Below are positions 8,683 through 17,473 of a DNA stretch of 64,000 nt, one piece after another. Below the pieces are notes generated by a model. It saw nothing but the letters and a program-made list of their open reading frames with translations, did not search any database and was not told where the DNA came from. Both the position numbers and the translations under genes were made by a program. Source of the stretch: JBNAVJ01 sp049700455 (GTDB lineage: Bacteria; Bacteroidota; Ignavibacteria; Tepidaquicellales; Tepidaquicellaceae); assembly GCA_049700455.1 (NCBI GenBank), contig JBNAVJ010000002.1:62001-126000 (forward strand), read 5' to 3'. Numbering within the stretch: the first letter of the stretch is position 1; every line of letters begins with the position of its first letter.

Positions 8683-9651
8683 TTATCCTTTCTTTTGTTT
8701 ATGTTCCTTTCTCCAGTTAATTAATTGTCTCAAGCCTTCTTCAAGGTTTGTACTATATTTAAATCCAAGATCCTTTTCTGCAAGGTCTGTGCTACCTATT
8801 CTATTTGTTACAAAGGTTAAACCTGCAGGTTCATATTGAATTTTTAAATCTGAATTCGTAAGCTTTAATAGTAATTCAGTAATTTCTTTGATAGATGTTT
8901 TAAGACCACTTCCAATATTATAAAACTTATCAACAGCATCACTTTTCAAAGCACAAATATTTGCGTGAGCAACATCTTTTACGAAAATAAAATCATAACT
9001 CTGACTACCATCTCCATAAACAATTGGGGGTAGCCCTTTATCTATTCTATCAAGTATCTTCATAATAACTGCGATGTAAGTTCCTTTATAATCCTGCCTT
9101 GGACCATATACATTCATATATCTTAACCCTACATAGGGAACTCCATAACGGTCATAAAATGCCCGACACATAGCTTCTCCTGCTATTTTAGTAGCTCCGT
9201 AAAAAGTTCTGTTATTAAACGGATGTTCTTCTGTCATAGGAATTTGAATAGCATCTCCGTAAACCGATGCAGACGACGAGTAAATCAACCTTTGTATTTT
9301 ATTATCTCTGCATGCTTCCAGCACATTAAAGGTCCCTCGAATATTTACCTCAAAGGCTGAACGGGGATACTCATAACATTGCAATAACCAGAGTGCAGCC
9401 AGATGAATAACCATATCAGACTCTTTTACTGCTGCCTTGAGAATATCTGTTTGTAAAATATCACCCCCATCCTCAAATATTTTTACACGGGAATCTTTTA
9501 AAGCATTTTCAATATTTTCATACGTACCCCGACAGAAATTATCATATATCACTATACTTTTAACATCTTCTTCAATCAGTTGATCAACAATATGAGAGCC
9601 AATAAATCCTGCCCCACCAATAACAAGAATTCTTTTCCCTTTTATATCCAT
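8683..9651 (-). CDS. NAD-dependent epimerase/dehydratase (extended SDR)
   Basis: A 322-residue extended short-chain dehydrogenase acting on a nucleotide sugar. The Rossmann motif GGAGFIGSH begins at residue 12. The catalytic triad is visible as YSSSASVYG followed by the Y-x3-K motif FYGATK. The conserved GLRYMNVYGPRQ segment of the family is also present. Members make UDP-galactose, UDP-GalNAc, UDP-xylose or 4-keto intermediates, and the sequence alone does not decide which. With the aminotransferase next door, a 4-keto-forming or 4-epimerising role fits. Two bases separate its start from the flippase stop upstream, which indicates one transcript. Confidence 0.88.
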   Translation of the reverse strand: MDIKGKRILVIGGAGFIGSHIVDQLIEEDVKSIVIYDNFCRGTYENIENALKDSRVKIFEDGGDILQTDILKAAVKESDMVIHLAALWLLQCYEYPRSAFEVNIRGTFNVLEACRDNKIQRLIYSSSASVYGDAIQIPMTEEHPFNNRTFYGATKIAGEAMCRAFYDRYGVPYVGLRYMNVYGPRQDYKGTYIAVIMKILDRIDKGLPPIVYGDGSQSYDFIFVKDVAHANICALKSDAVDKFYNIGSGLKTSIKEITELLLKLTNSDLKIQYEPAGLTFVTNRIGSTDLAEKDLGFKYSTNLEEGLRQLINWRKEHKQKKG

Positions 9652-9653
9652 TT

Positions 9654-11144
9654 TTATTGTCTTTTAACTTCGTCTTTGATATATGTATACATTTTTTTAT
9701 AATCAATAAGCTCTTTAATCATCCTGTAGTCTTCATTATTAACCATTCGGAATATTTTTGTGAACCCTATATAAAACGCAATAAACACAGTAATAAAAAT
9801 GATTTTAGAAACAACCCCCTCTATTAGGGTTTGATAAATTAAAAGTGCAACAAGCGAATAAGTAATACCAAAAAAGAGTAATTTGCTGTCACTTAATACT
9901 TTAGCCTCTGGAATTTTTTTCTTAACAGATAACATAAACATAATTCCAATAGAAAGATTCGACATAAGCAGAGACAATGCTATACCCACACCTCTTAAAT
10001 TAAGAGTAATGGGAGAAACAAATATAAATGCTGATAGAATGAAAAAAAATACCGACATCACATATAAACCCGCAGACAATCTAAATAAGCCTTTTCCTGT
10101 TATCATATTGATATATGGAAGATTTATAACAGAAACATACATTGATATTGTAATAATACCAAGAACTGGAATTGTATTAATAAATTTTTGACCCAGTGTA
10201 ACACGAACAACTAAGTCTGAACAAATAGAGACGACTGCTACAAGCGGCAAAACGAATGCAAAATTGAATTTTTCATACTTTTTTACGCTTTGATTCATTC
10301 TTTCATACTCACTATTTGTAATATGGCTTGAGAATAAAGGGAAAAAGAGCAATCCTGCAGATGATTCTATAAGTCTGATGAACTGACTTAAACTAAACCC
10401 TGCTGCATAGTAACCCACTTCCTCTGAATTTGTTAAATATTGCAAAATAACTCTATCAGTATTAAAAACAATAGTTTGAGAAATTAAAATAACAATCACC
10501 GGAAGAGAAATATTCATATATCTTTTTGCAAGTGACTTATCAAATTTTCCTATTTTATAGCCTTTGAACAAATATACATAGATTGGAATTACTAAAATCA
10601 CAGCAATCAGATTTGATACTGATAATCCAATCGCCCGAAACCCAAGAAGCACAACAACAATGCGGAGAATCTGGTAAGCAAAAGTTTGAATGATGTTAGG
10701 TAAGTCCTGTTTTGCTTGTTCGGTCTTCCCTGCAAAGGTTGAATTGGCAATGTAAAACAATTGAGATATTGTGTTAATAACGAGGTAGATATAAATTACA
10801 ATTTCCTGATCTTTGCTGTCGAATTGAACATTAAAGACATATTTTTGCGTGAGAAAAAAACTGAGTGTTACTAAAACATAAATTATAGTCAGTAATATCT
10901 TGAGTCTTGTAAAAGTACCAATACATTTACTTTCATCCTGCCCTTCTGAAATCAGTTTAATATGGGCTGAGCTTAACCCAAGGTCTGCTACAATGTTAAA
11001 CATTGAAACAAAAGCCAAACCAAATGCAACCACTCCAAGCACACTCGGTCCCACTATCCTCGCCACAATGAACATTGCCACCATTTGCAATAGCTGAATC
11101 AGGATTTTTGAGAAATAACTTAATATCAATTTTTGAGCCAACAT
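9654..11144 (-). CDS. Polysaccharide flippase (Wzx-like, MOP/PST superfamily)
   Basis: A 496-residue integral membrane protein with about fourteen hydrophobic helices across the whole length, the layout of Wzx-type lipid-linked oligosaccharide flippases. Family marks are the N-terminal ARIVGPSVLGVVAFGLAF segment and the mid-protein NTDRVILQYLTNSEEVGYY segment, matching the PST consensus around the seventh helix. It would move the undecaprenyl-linked repeat unit to the periplasmic face. A second flippase is encoded about 10 kb away in the same cluster, so the two may handle different glycans or may record a fusion of two clusters (inference). Confidence 0.88.
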   Translation of the reverse strand: MLAQKLILSYFSKILIQLLQMVAMFIVARIVGPSVLGVVAFGLAFVSMFNIVADLGLSSAHIKLISEGQDESKCIGTFTRLKILLTIIYVLVTLSFFLTQKYVFNVQFDSKDQEIVIYIYLVINTISQLFYIANSTFAGKTEQAKQDLPNIIQTFAYQILRIVVVLLGFRAIGLSVSNLIAVILVIPIYVYLFKGYKIGKFDKSLAKRYMNISLPVIVILISQTIVFNTDRVILQYLTNSEEVGYYAAGFSLSQFIRLIESSAGLLFFPLFSSHITNSEYERMNQSVKKYEKFNFAFVLPLVAVVSICSDLVVRVTLGQKFINTIPVLGIITISMYVSVINLPYINMITGKGLFRLSAGLYVMSVFFFILSAFIFVSPITLNLRGVGIALSLLMSNLSIGIMFMLSVKKKIPEAKVLSDSKLLFFGITYSLVALLIYQTLIEGVVSKIIFITVFIAFYIGFTKIFRMVNNEDYRMIKELIDYKKMYTYIKDEVKRQ

Positions 11145-11147
11145 TTA

Positions 11148-12257
11148 TTATGTTCTTTTTCGCCAGATTGGTTTTACAAATTTTACGGCAAGTTCAATAT
11201 TTATCTTTTTGTTTTTCAAGCAAGTCTGACAAACGTTGCGACTAAAACCAAAATCCTCAAAGATTTCATCAGTTATATACTCTTTTTTGCAATAGTAACA
11301 CTTTCTTGTTTCAGGTCTCAATAAAGGCGGATTTATAATATAAGGTAAATCATAACGGGGATAACACCTTCTCTTATAAAATTTAGTTAGTGGCCCATTG
11401 ATACAATTAGGACAAATTGGAACTACATACCTTCGTAAGGAACTTCTCGTTGCCAAAAGTTCTCCACAAAAAAAGCAATGCATCCTGTCAGCTTCCTTAA
11501 TCGAAACCGTAAGGGACTGAGCTCCAAGATTACAAAGAAATGTATTCTCAAAATAATTTGCTAATTTCACAGCGAGTGACCCTTCATAGATGTTGTTCCC
11601 TGTCTCTTTACCAAGCGTAAACAAACTGGACAACAAATCAATTCCTCTGTATTGAGTTACCTTGAAACCAGCCTCTTTAATATACCTAACCAGTCTACCG
11701 GGACGATACCAGTACTGAAAAAACGGAGAGTCAATTAACTTGAGATGGAAATATTTTCTTAACAGATTTCTAATAAACTTCTTTATATGAAAATAGAAAT
11801 TATGGAAAGTAATTGAGGGAGTTGAAATAATAGCTATTCCTCCCGGCCTTAAAATACGATACATTTCAGAAATAGCCTTGTGAGGTCCCTCAATAAAATG
11901 TTCGATAACCCCAAGCGAAACGCATCCTGAAACCGAATTGTCCTCATAAGGGAGATTAAGAATGTTGCCTGCTCTAAATTTAGGATTTAAATTATGTTTT
12001 AACTTCCAGGATTCAAGATACTCAATAAGTTCCCCGTCAAAATCTATACCTTCAGTAGCAATACCAATTTTATCAAATATAAAATTATATCTTCCAAAAC
12101 CACAACCAAGTTCCAGAACAACACCATTTCTTGGAATATATTTTAATATCCAGTGCCTACCAGCATAAAAATCCCACATTTGTATCTCTGACTCAGGGGT
12201 TTTGTTTTCCCACCATTTATGCCAGTACGATATGTCCTGCCCGATTGTTTCGTTCAA
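11148..12257 (-). CDS. SAM-dependent methyltransferase with C-terminal zinc-ribbon pairs
   Basis: The first 200 or so residues form a class I methyltransferase: VLELGCGFGRYNF is the SAM-binding motif I, followed by the acidic EGIDFDGELI, NILNLPYEDNSV and the RILRPGGIAIIST post-motif. The roughly 110 C-terminal residues are unusual, with four C-x2-C knuckles (CFFC, CPNC, CYYC, CQTC) that could form two zinc ribbons, followed by a basic tail. Methyltransferases in glycan clusters usually lack this. The target might be a sugar, a lipid or a chain terminus, with the zinc part used for protein or glycan recognition (inference). The start overlaps the upstream family 2 glycosyltransferase by four bases. 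Confidence 0.82.
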   Translation of the reverse strand: MNETIGQDISYWHKWWENKTPESEIQMWDFYAGRHWILKYIPRNGVVLELGCGFGRYNFIFDKIGIATEGIDFDGELIEYLESWKLKHNLNPKFRAGNILNLPYEDNSVSGCVSLGVIEHFIEGPHKAISEMYRILRPGGIAIISTPSITFHNFYFHIKKFIRNLLRKYFHLKLIDSPFFQYWYRPGRLVRYIKEAGFKVTQYRGIDLLSSLFTLGKETGNNIYEGSLAVKLANYFENTFLCNLGAQSLTVSIKEADRMHCFFCGELLATRSSLRRYVVPICPNCINGPLTKFYKRRCYPRYDLPYIINPPLLRPETRKCYYCKKEYITDEIFEDFGFSRNVCQTCLKNKKINIELAVKFVKPIWRKRT

Positions 12258-13192
12258 TGTCCTAATCTAATAAAATGTCTTAAAGTAAATTTCCTTTTTC
12301 TAAGTCCCCAAAGAATCCCTGAAAAGAAGCCTGCCCAGATACTAAAGAAAATTCCTATTCTTAACCTTTTAAGTACTACAAGTGAGGTACGCACGATATC
12401 TTTCCTGAAATGTAACCAGAAGAATCTTCTAAAATAATCAGGGGATTTATGTTTTAATATTACAAGCATTGAATTTCTCGAATCATAAAAAAGCTTAAAG
12501 GCAGAAGCCTTACCTATAGTCATACTCTCCTTATGCCAGATTCTGGCATAGGGAGTATACATTATCTTGTAACCTTTAGCTTTTGCTCTTGCCTGCCAAT
12601 CATATTCTTCCCCCTGAAATTTAAAGTCAGTATCATAACCGCCCACTTCATCATATATTTGTTTTTTCACAAGTGTAAAAATATCATCACTGAAGTATCG
12701 TTCTTCTATTTTATCATATTGTCCATTATCAATCTCACCACTCCCTATATGACCACCATTCCATCTGATAGGATGCTCCTGTTTACCCACTGTTTGCAGG
12801 ACATCAGGTTTATCATAATAATAGACTTTGCCAGTAACGAAACCATTTTTTTCATCGGCTATTGCAACTCTGACCAGTTCCTTTATCACTTTACTATCTG
12901 CTTTAACATCATTATTGGTTATAAGGACAAAATCCGATTTCTTTTCATCAAAAGCATACCTCATTCCCAAATTAAACCCCCCTGAATATCCTAAATTCTT
13001 CTCGGTTCTAAGTATCGTTACCTCAGGATACTTTTCTTTGATATACTCAACGGTATTATCTTTTGAACCATTATCAACAATACAAACTTCAAAGTTATCA
13101 TAATCCTGAGCCAGATATGAACTTATGGAATCATCAAGTAAATGTTTCCCATTATAAGTTAGTATCAAAACTGTTACGCGGGGATTCATCAA
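12254..13192 (-). CDS. Glycosyltransferase family 2
   Basis: A 312-residue GT-A inverting glycosyltransferase. The opening VTVLILTYNGKHLLDDSI and VCIVDNGSKDNTVEYI are the nucleotide-binding strands of GT2. NLGYSGGFNLGMRYA and FVLITNNDVKAD carry the metal-binding acidic motif, and GGYDTDFKFQGEEYDWQAR contains the expected catalytic-base acidic residues. The pattern resembles WbbL-type rhamnosyltransferases. One hydrophobic stretch near the C-terminus may touch the membrane. It overlaps the aminotransferase upstream and the methyltransferase downstream by four bases each. The donor is unknown, though a deoxysugar made by the nearby CDP branch is a reasonable guess. Confidence 0.9.
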   Translation of the reverse strand: MMNPRVTVLILTYNGKHLLDDSISSYLAQDYDNFEVCIVDNGSKDNTVEYIKEKYPEVTILRTEKNLGYSGGFNLGMRYAFDEKKSDFVLITNNDVKADSKVIKELVRVAIADEKNGFVTGKVYYYDKPDVLQTVGKQEHPIRWNGGHIGSGEIDNGQYDKIEERYFSDDIFTLVKKQIYDEVGGYDTDFKFQGEEYDWQARAKAKGYKIMYTPYARIWHKESMTIGKASAFKLFYDSRNSMLVILKHKSPDYFRRFFWLHFRKDIVRTSLVVLKRLRIGIFFSIWAGFFSGILWGLRKRKFTLRHFIRLGH

Positions 13193-14340
13193 AGACTATT
13201 TTCGAATTTTCTCAATAAAGATACTATAAATCTTATTTCTTTCTTTGTAAGTCTCACGTAAAGTGGTAATGTAATGAATTCTTTCCAGATACTTTCAGAC
13301 ACAGGATTTTTAGTATACCATTGTCTGAAGTAAGGGTGAAGAGTTAATGGCATATAGTGTACACCAGTTGCCACACCATTAGATTTGAGATATGTTATTA
13401 GTTTTTCCCTTTTAGGAGCTCTTACTCCAAAAATCCAATAATTATACTTATCGGGTTCATAAGGGAGTAAAGGTTTTATTATCCTTAGGGTTTTTATTTC
13501 ATTAAGATAGGTTTTTATAAGTTCGGAACGCTTGTTATTCATCCAATCAATTTTTTTTAACTGTGCCAATCCAATAGCTGCACACAAATCATTCATATTA
13601 TATTTGTATCCGAGATCAGCTATTTCATAATACCAATGATATGCATTGTTAATATCTTTAAGTTTAAGACTACTCTCTCTTTTCCAGGTATCTTTGTCAA
13701 TTCCCACCCAGCGACGAGGCCTGAGTAGTTCAATTAATTCTTTATCATTTGAAGATATCATTCCTCCATCTCCTGTGGTCATTGCTTTTTTTTCCTCAAA
13801 ACTAAAACAACCAAGTTCCCCCCACAGTCCCAATTTTTGTCCTTTATATTTTGCTCCAACCGTATGTGCACAATCCTCAATAACTTTAATATTTTTTACT
13901 TTTGCAAATTCAACTATCTTCTCCATTGCTGCGGGTTGTCCACCAAAATGGACGGGTATAACTGCAACACAATCAGGAGAATATTTTTTCTCCATATCAT
14001 CAATTGAAATTGTTACTGTTCCGGGGTCAACATCTACAAAAACTGGTTCAAGTCCATTATATATTGGAGCAAAAGCTGTTGAGGCAAAAGTCACAGATGG
14101 AACAAGTACCTTTTTCCCCTGTTTGAACCCAAAAGCTGAAACAGAAAGGTGTAGTGCCGCCGTAGCCGAGTTTACCCCAAGAGACGCCTTGCACCCGAGG
14201 TATTTATTCCATTTGTCTTCAAATTGCTTTACTTTTGCTCCAAGCCCAATCCAGGACTTCTTAAAAGAGTCACTAATCTCAAGCAATTCTTCTCTCCCAA
14301 GATATGGAGCAAAAAGTCTTATGTTTGGAGTTTTCTTCAT
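13189..14340 (-). CDS. DegT/DnrJ/EryC1/StrS sugar aminotransferase
   Basis: A second PLP aminotransferase of 383 residues, clearly different from the copy about 5.7 kb away. The PLP-binding lysine is K185 in CFSFEEKKAMTTGDGGM. The phosphate loop SATAALHLS is at about 58-66, and VIEDCAHTVGAKYKG carries the Asp contacting the pyridine nitrogen. Because the lysine is kept, it is not an RfbH/ColD-type 3-dehydrase, where histidine replaces it. It follows rfbF, rfbG, a 3,5-epimerase-like gene and an acyltransferase in one run. The natural reading is amination of a CDP-linked 4-keto-6-deoxy sugar followed by N-acylation (inference). Confidence 0.9.
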   Translation of the reverse strand: MKKTPNIRLFAPYLGREELLEISDSFKKSWIGLGAKVKQFEDKWNKYLGCKASLGVNSATAALHLSVSAFGFKQGKKVLVPSVTFASTAFAPIYNGLEPVFVDVDPGTVTISIDDMEKKYSPDCVAVIPVHFGGQPAAMEKIVEFAKVKNIKVIEDCAHTVGAKYKGQKLGLWGELGCFSFEEKKAMTTGDGGMISSNDKELIELLRPRRWVGIDKDTWKRESSLKLKDINNAYHWYYEIADLGYKYNMNDLCAAIGLAQLKKIDWMNNKRSELIKTYLNEIKTLRIIKPLLPYEPDKYNYWIFGVRAPKREKLITYLKSNGVATGVHYMPLTLHPYFRQWYTKNPVSESIWKEFITLPLYVRLTKKEIRFIVSLLRKFENSL

Positions 14341-14994
14341 TTATCTTGAGTATTGATTATTTGTTTCTTGATTTATAGATTTTATCTCTGATGCAGGAAC
14401 ACCTCCAACCATTTTATAAGAAGGAACGTTTTTCGTAACTGCAGAATTCGGAGCTACAATAGAATATTTACCAATAGTAACCCCAGGATAAATTGTACAA
14501 TTACCCCCAATATAAACATTGTTCTCAATTACTATAGGAGCTGTTGGTCTGAACTTTTCATCTTTGTAATTCAAAGGGATGCTGTTAAGACACATTGGAG
14601 CACTTGTATGTGTCCATAAGCCGGTTGATGGTCCTGCTATATGAACATAATCACCTATGATAATATCATTGCTCCAATCAAGTACATTGTTTATACCAAC
14701 ATAACAGTTTTCTCCGATACGAATTCTGCCCTTACCATAGCCAGTACATACCACCCCACTTTCAATTGTTGTATTGTTACCAACTTCTATATTTTCAAGA
14801 AAAACGTTTCTTCCAATGTGACAATTATCGTGTAATATCACTGCCCTACCAATTTTAACCCCATCTAAAATTGTACAGTTTTTGCCAATTACAAAATCCT
14901 TAGAAATTTCTATTTTACCCCATAAATTGTTATATCTCCCAAACCGGTGTCTGAGTAAAAACTGTTTTATAATATGTTTCAACTTCTTGAACAA
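14341..14994 (-). CDS. Hexapeptide-repeat acyltransferase (left-handed beta-helix)
   Basis: A 217-residue protein built of repeated hexapeptides of the I-G-x4 type: FVIGKNCTILDGVKIG, CHIGRNVFLENIEVG, RIRIGENCYVGIN, IIIGDYVHIAG and YIGGNCTIYPGVTIG. This is the signature of trimeric acetyl-CoA-dependent acyltransferases. A loop holding GLWTHTSAPM supplies the histidine typical of the active site. Close relatives O- or N-acetylate sugars. Its end touches the start of the second aminotransferase with no gap, so acylation of the amino sugar made there is the simplest role. Formyl or other acyl groups cannot be excluded. Confidence 0.85.
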   Translation of the reverse strand: MFKKLKHIIKQFLLRHRFGRYNNLWGKIEISKDFVIGKNCTILDGVKIGRAVILHDNCHIGRNVFLENIEVGNNTTIESGVVCTGYGKGRIRIGENCYVGINNVLDWSNDIIIGDYVHIAGPSTGLWTHTSAPMCLNSIPLNYKDEKFRPTAPIVIENNVYIGGNCTIYPGVTIGKYSIVAPNSAVTKNVPSYKMVGGVPASEIKSINQETNNQYSR

Positions 14995-15038
14995 GACTTA
15001 TTGGTTTGTTGTTATTTTAAAGTAGAGCAGGGTTTTTT

Positions 15039-15608
15039 CTATAATTCAAAATTCAGTCTATCTTTAATTTCCGACATAAAAGATAGATGCGCATCGCGTT
15101 CAGAAAGAATTGGGTTTGATTCTGCCCAATCAATTTTCAAGATATCGTCATTCCATCGCACACCACATTCATATTCTTTGTTATATATATTGTCAACTTT
15201 ATAAAGGACCTCAGTATCATCACTCAAAGTACAATATCCATGAGCAAATCCCCTTGGTATAAAGATAATTTTATGATTTTTATCTGACAGTATCTCTGAA
15301 TGCCATAAACCAAAAGTTTCTGAACCTTTTCTCAAATCTACGATTACATCCTGTATTTCTCCCCTTATACAACGAATTAGTTTTGCTTCTGTAAAAGGTT
15401 CCAATTGGAAATGTAGACCCCTGATTGTTCCTTTCTTTTTCGTATATGAGTGATTTTCCTGAACCCATTTTATATCACCAATAATTTCAAAAATCAAACT
15501 ATGGTCATAAACTCTCATAAAGTAACCTCTCATATCTTCAATGGGCTCCGTCTTAAATAATATTGCCCCTTTCAAAGGCAATCTTGTATATGTTATCTTA
15601 TTGCCCAT
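15039..15608 (-). CDS. rfbC: dTDP-4-dehydrorhamnose 3,5-epimerase family (RmlC/RfbC-like)
   Basis: A 189-residue cupin epimerase. The conserved core is clear: IRGLHFQLEP holds the catalytic His, DVIVDLRKGSETFG holds the partner Asp, IPRGFAHGYCTL follows, and EVLYKVDNIYNKEYE carries the catalytic Tyr region. Ordinary RmlC acts on dTDP-sugars, but no rmlA, rmlB or rmlD is present. Instead the gene sits immediately after CDP-glucose 4,6-dehydratase, overlapping it by 16 bases. It therefore probably epimerises a CDP-4-keto-6-deoxyhexose at C3, C5 or both. Whether one or two centres are inverted is unknown. Confidence 0.85.
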   Translation of the reverse strand: MGNKITYTRLPLKGAILFKTEPIEDMRGYFMRVYDHSLIFEIIGDIKWVQENHSYTKKKGTIRGLHFQLEPFTEAKLIRCIRGEIQDVIVDLRKGSETFGLWHSEILSDKNHKIIFIPRGFAHGYCTLSDDTEVLYKVDNIYNKEYECGVRWNDDILKIDWAESNPILSERDAHLSFMSEIKDRLNFEL

Positions 15609-16696
15609 GGTATGAGTTTCTTTCTTGCATCCTGTATATACTCATCAATTTGTTCACAGCAAAGCTCATACGCATCTTTATTATCCAGAACCTGTTTATA
15701 CCATTGTGCTGTTTTCCGTACCGATTTACCAAAATTCCACGTTGGAGACCATTGTAATTCATTTTTTGCTTTTGATATGTTCAACTTCAATATCCCGGAT
15801 TCATAAACTGTATGTTTTCGTTCCAATATGATTCTCGGCGTCTTTCCAAATTCGGAGAAAAATCTCTCTATAATCTCTTTAACTGAATAACAGCTGTTGT
15901 TCAAAGGACCAAAATTATATGGCGAACTAAATTTTGCAGGATTGTGATGAAGATTATATACAAGCCACAAATACCCCGATAAAGGTTCAAGTACATATTG
16001 CCAGGGTCTGACTGAATCAGGAAAACGAATTTTTAAGGGCTTATTGTTTAAGATGCTTCGGACACAATCAGGTATTATTCTATCCTCTGACCAGTCTCCA
16101 CCACCTATAACATTCCCTGCACGTGCTGTTGCAACTCCAACACCCAGTTCAGTAAAAAAACTTCGATAATATGAACTAACAACTATCTCCGCTGCTGCCT
16201 TGCTTGCGCTGTAAGGATCTTTGCCACCTAATCTATCAAGTTCTTTGTAACCTCTTTTTGTCTCAAAATTTTCGTAAGCTTTATCGCTGGTTATTACAAG
16301 AATTGTTTTAATCTGTGGAATTACACGAGCTATTTCAAGAAGATTTACAATCCCTAATAAATTTGTTTCATAAGTTAATTTTGGCTCTATATAAGAACGC
16401 CTCACAAGAGATTGTGCCGCAAGGTGAAATACTATCTCGGGTTTTATCTGTTTCAGGTATGACTCGAATTTCTTATAATTTCTTATATCTATAAAATTAG
16501 AGTTGATTCTGCTATCCAGTTGCGTTAATCTAAAATTATTAGGCTGTGTAATAGGAGGTATTGCAAGTCCGAAAACTTCTGCCCCCATTTCATTTAACCA
16601 GATAGCAAGCCAAGATCCCTTAAACCCGGTATGACCTGTGATTAAGACCCGTTTGTTTTTATAAAAGTCTCTTAGAATTGTTTTTTCTATTGCCAC
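15593..16696 (-). CDS. rfbG: CDP-glucose 4,6-dehydratase
   Basis: A 367-residue extended SDR that converts CDP-glucose to CDP-4-keto-6-deoxyglucose with bound NAD. The N-terminal VLITGHTGFKGSWLAIWL is the distinctive RfbG/DdhB Rossmann motif. The active-site Y-x3-K is in DPYSASKAAAEIV. GNVIGGGDWSEDRIIPD and RPWQYVLEPLSGYL are further blocks specific to this enzyme rather than to UDP or dTDP relatives. The gene overlaps rfbF by ten bases and the 3,5-epimerase-like gene by 16. With RfbF it commits glucose-1-phosphate to CDP-deoxysugars. No RfbH homologue is present in the window. Confidence 0.94.
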   Translation of the reverse strand: MAIEKTILRDFYKNKRVLITGHTGFKGSWLAIWLNEMGAEVFGLAIPPITQPNNFRLTQLDSRINSNFIDIRNYKKFESYLKQIKPEIVFHLAAQSLVRRSYIEPKLTYETNLLGIVNLLEIARVIPQIKTILVITSDKAYENFETKRGYKELDRLGGKDPYSASKAAAEIVVSSYYRSFFTELGVGVATARAGNVIGGGDWSEDRIIPDCVRSILNNKPLKIRFPDSVRPWQYVLEPLSGYLWLVYNLHHNPAKFSSPYNFGPLNNSCYSVKEIIERFFSEFGKTPRIILERKHTVYESGILKLNISKAKNELQWSPTWNFGKSVRKTAQWYKQVLDNKDAYELCCEQIDEYIQDARKKLIPWAIR

Positions 16697-17469
16697 AGCT
16701 TCCAGGGTGGATTATTTTTCCATAGGTTGTTCAACAGATCATAGTCGCGATATGTATCCATACATTGCCAGAAACCTGTATGTTTATAAACTGATAGTTG
16801 TTTGCTGTTTGTTAGAGACTCCATAGGCTCGCGTTCAAGGTCACAATATTGATTATCTGGCAGATAATCAAAAAACTGCCGTTTGAATACAAAAAAGCCC
16901 CCATTTATCGGCAATTGATTTTCCGGGTCTTTTATTTTTTCCTTAAACAGCTTGACAAGATTACCTTCTACAATCAGGTCACCAAATCTTGAAGGAGGAA
17001 ACACGCCGGTCACAGTCCCAATTGTATTTTGTTGTTGATGAAACTTAACCAACTGCAATATGTTTATATCTGCAACAGCATCTCCATAAGTTAACATAAA
17101 ATTCTCACTATCAATATACCTCTCGCATTGCTTTACGCGATAACCAGTCATCGTCTCATCACCGGTTTCCACAAGTGTCACTTTCCAATTTTTTTCTTCA
17201 TGTTCATTATGAAACTCAACATGGCTTTTGTTTCCAAGGGAAATTGTAAAGTCAGAGTTATAAATATCATAATTAATAAAGTAGTTCCTGATCACTTCCC
17301 CCTTATAACCCAGTGCCAGAATGAATTCATTAAAACCAAAGTGTGAATATATTTTCATTATATGCCATAGTATCGGTTTACCTCCAATTTCCACCATAGG
17401 CTTAGGCTTATATTCGGTCTCCTCCCTGAGCCTCATTCCCTTACCACCACACAAGATTATTACTTTCAT
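16687..17469 (-). CDS. rfbF: Glucose-1-phosphate cytidylyltransferase
   Basis: A 260-residue nucleotidyltransferase that joins CTP and glucose-1-phosphate to give CDP-glucose, the entry to CDP-deoxysugars. The N-terminal pyrophosphorylase signature is LCGGKGMRLREETEYKPKPM, and GGKPILWHIMKIY follows. FMLTYGDAVADI carries the metal-binding Asp. The GVFPPSRFGDL and INGGFFVFKRQFFDYL blocks match RfbF rather than RmlA or GalU. Length equals the family norm. It lies four bases after the ArnT-like membrane gene and overlaps rfbG, which fixes the pathway assignment well. Confidence 0.94.
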   Translation of the reverse strand: MKVIILCGGKGMRLREETEYKPKPMVEIGGKPILWHIMKIYSHFGFNEFILALGYKGEVIRNYFINYDIYNSDFTISLGNKSHVEFHNEHEEKNWKVTLVETGDETMTGYRVKQCERYIDSENFMLTYGDAVADINILQLVKFHQQQNTIGTVTGVFPPSRFGDLIVEGNLVKLFKEKIKDPENQLPINGGFFVFKRQFFDYLPDNQYCDLEREPMESLTNSKQLSVYKHTGFWQCMDTYRDYDLLNNLWKNNPPWKLWQ

Positions 17470-17473
17470 TTAT

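Noticed and set aside
13646..14356. A 236-codon open frame on the plus strand
   Set aside because: It lies opposite the second sugar aminotransferase, has a low-complexity Ser/Pro-rich translation and no family match, so it is a shadow frame.
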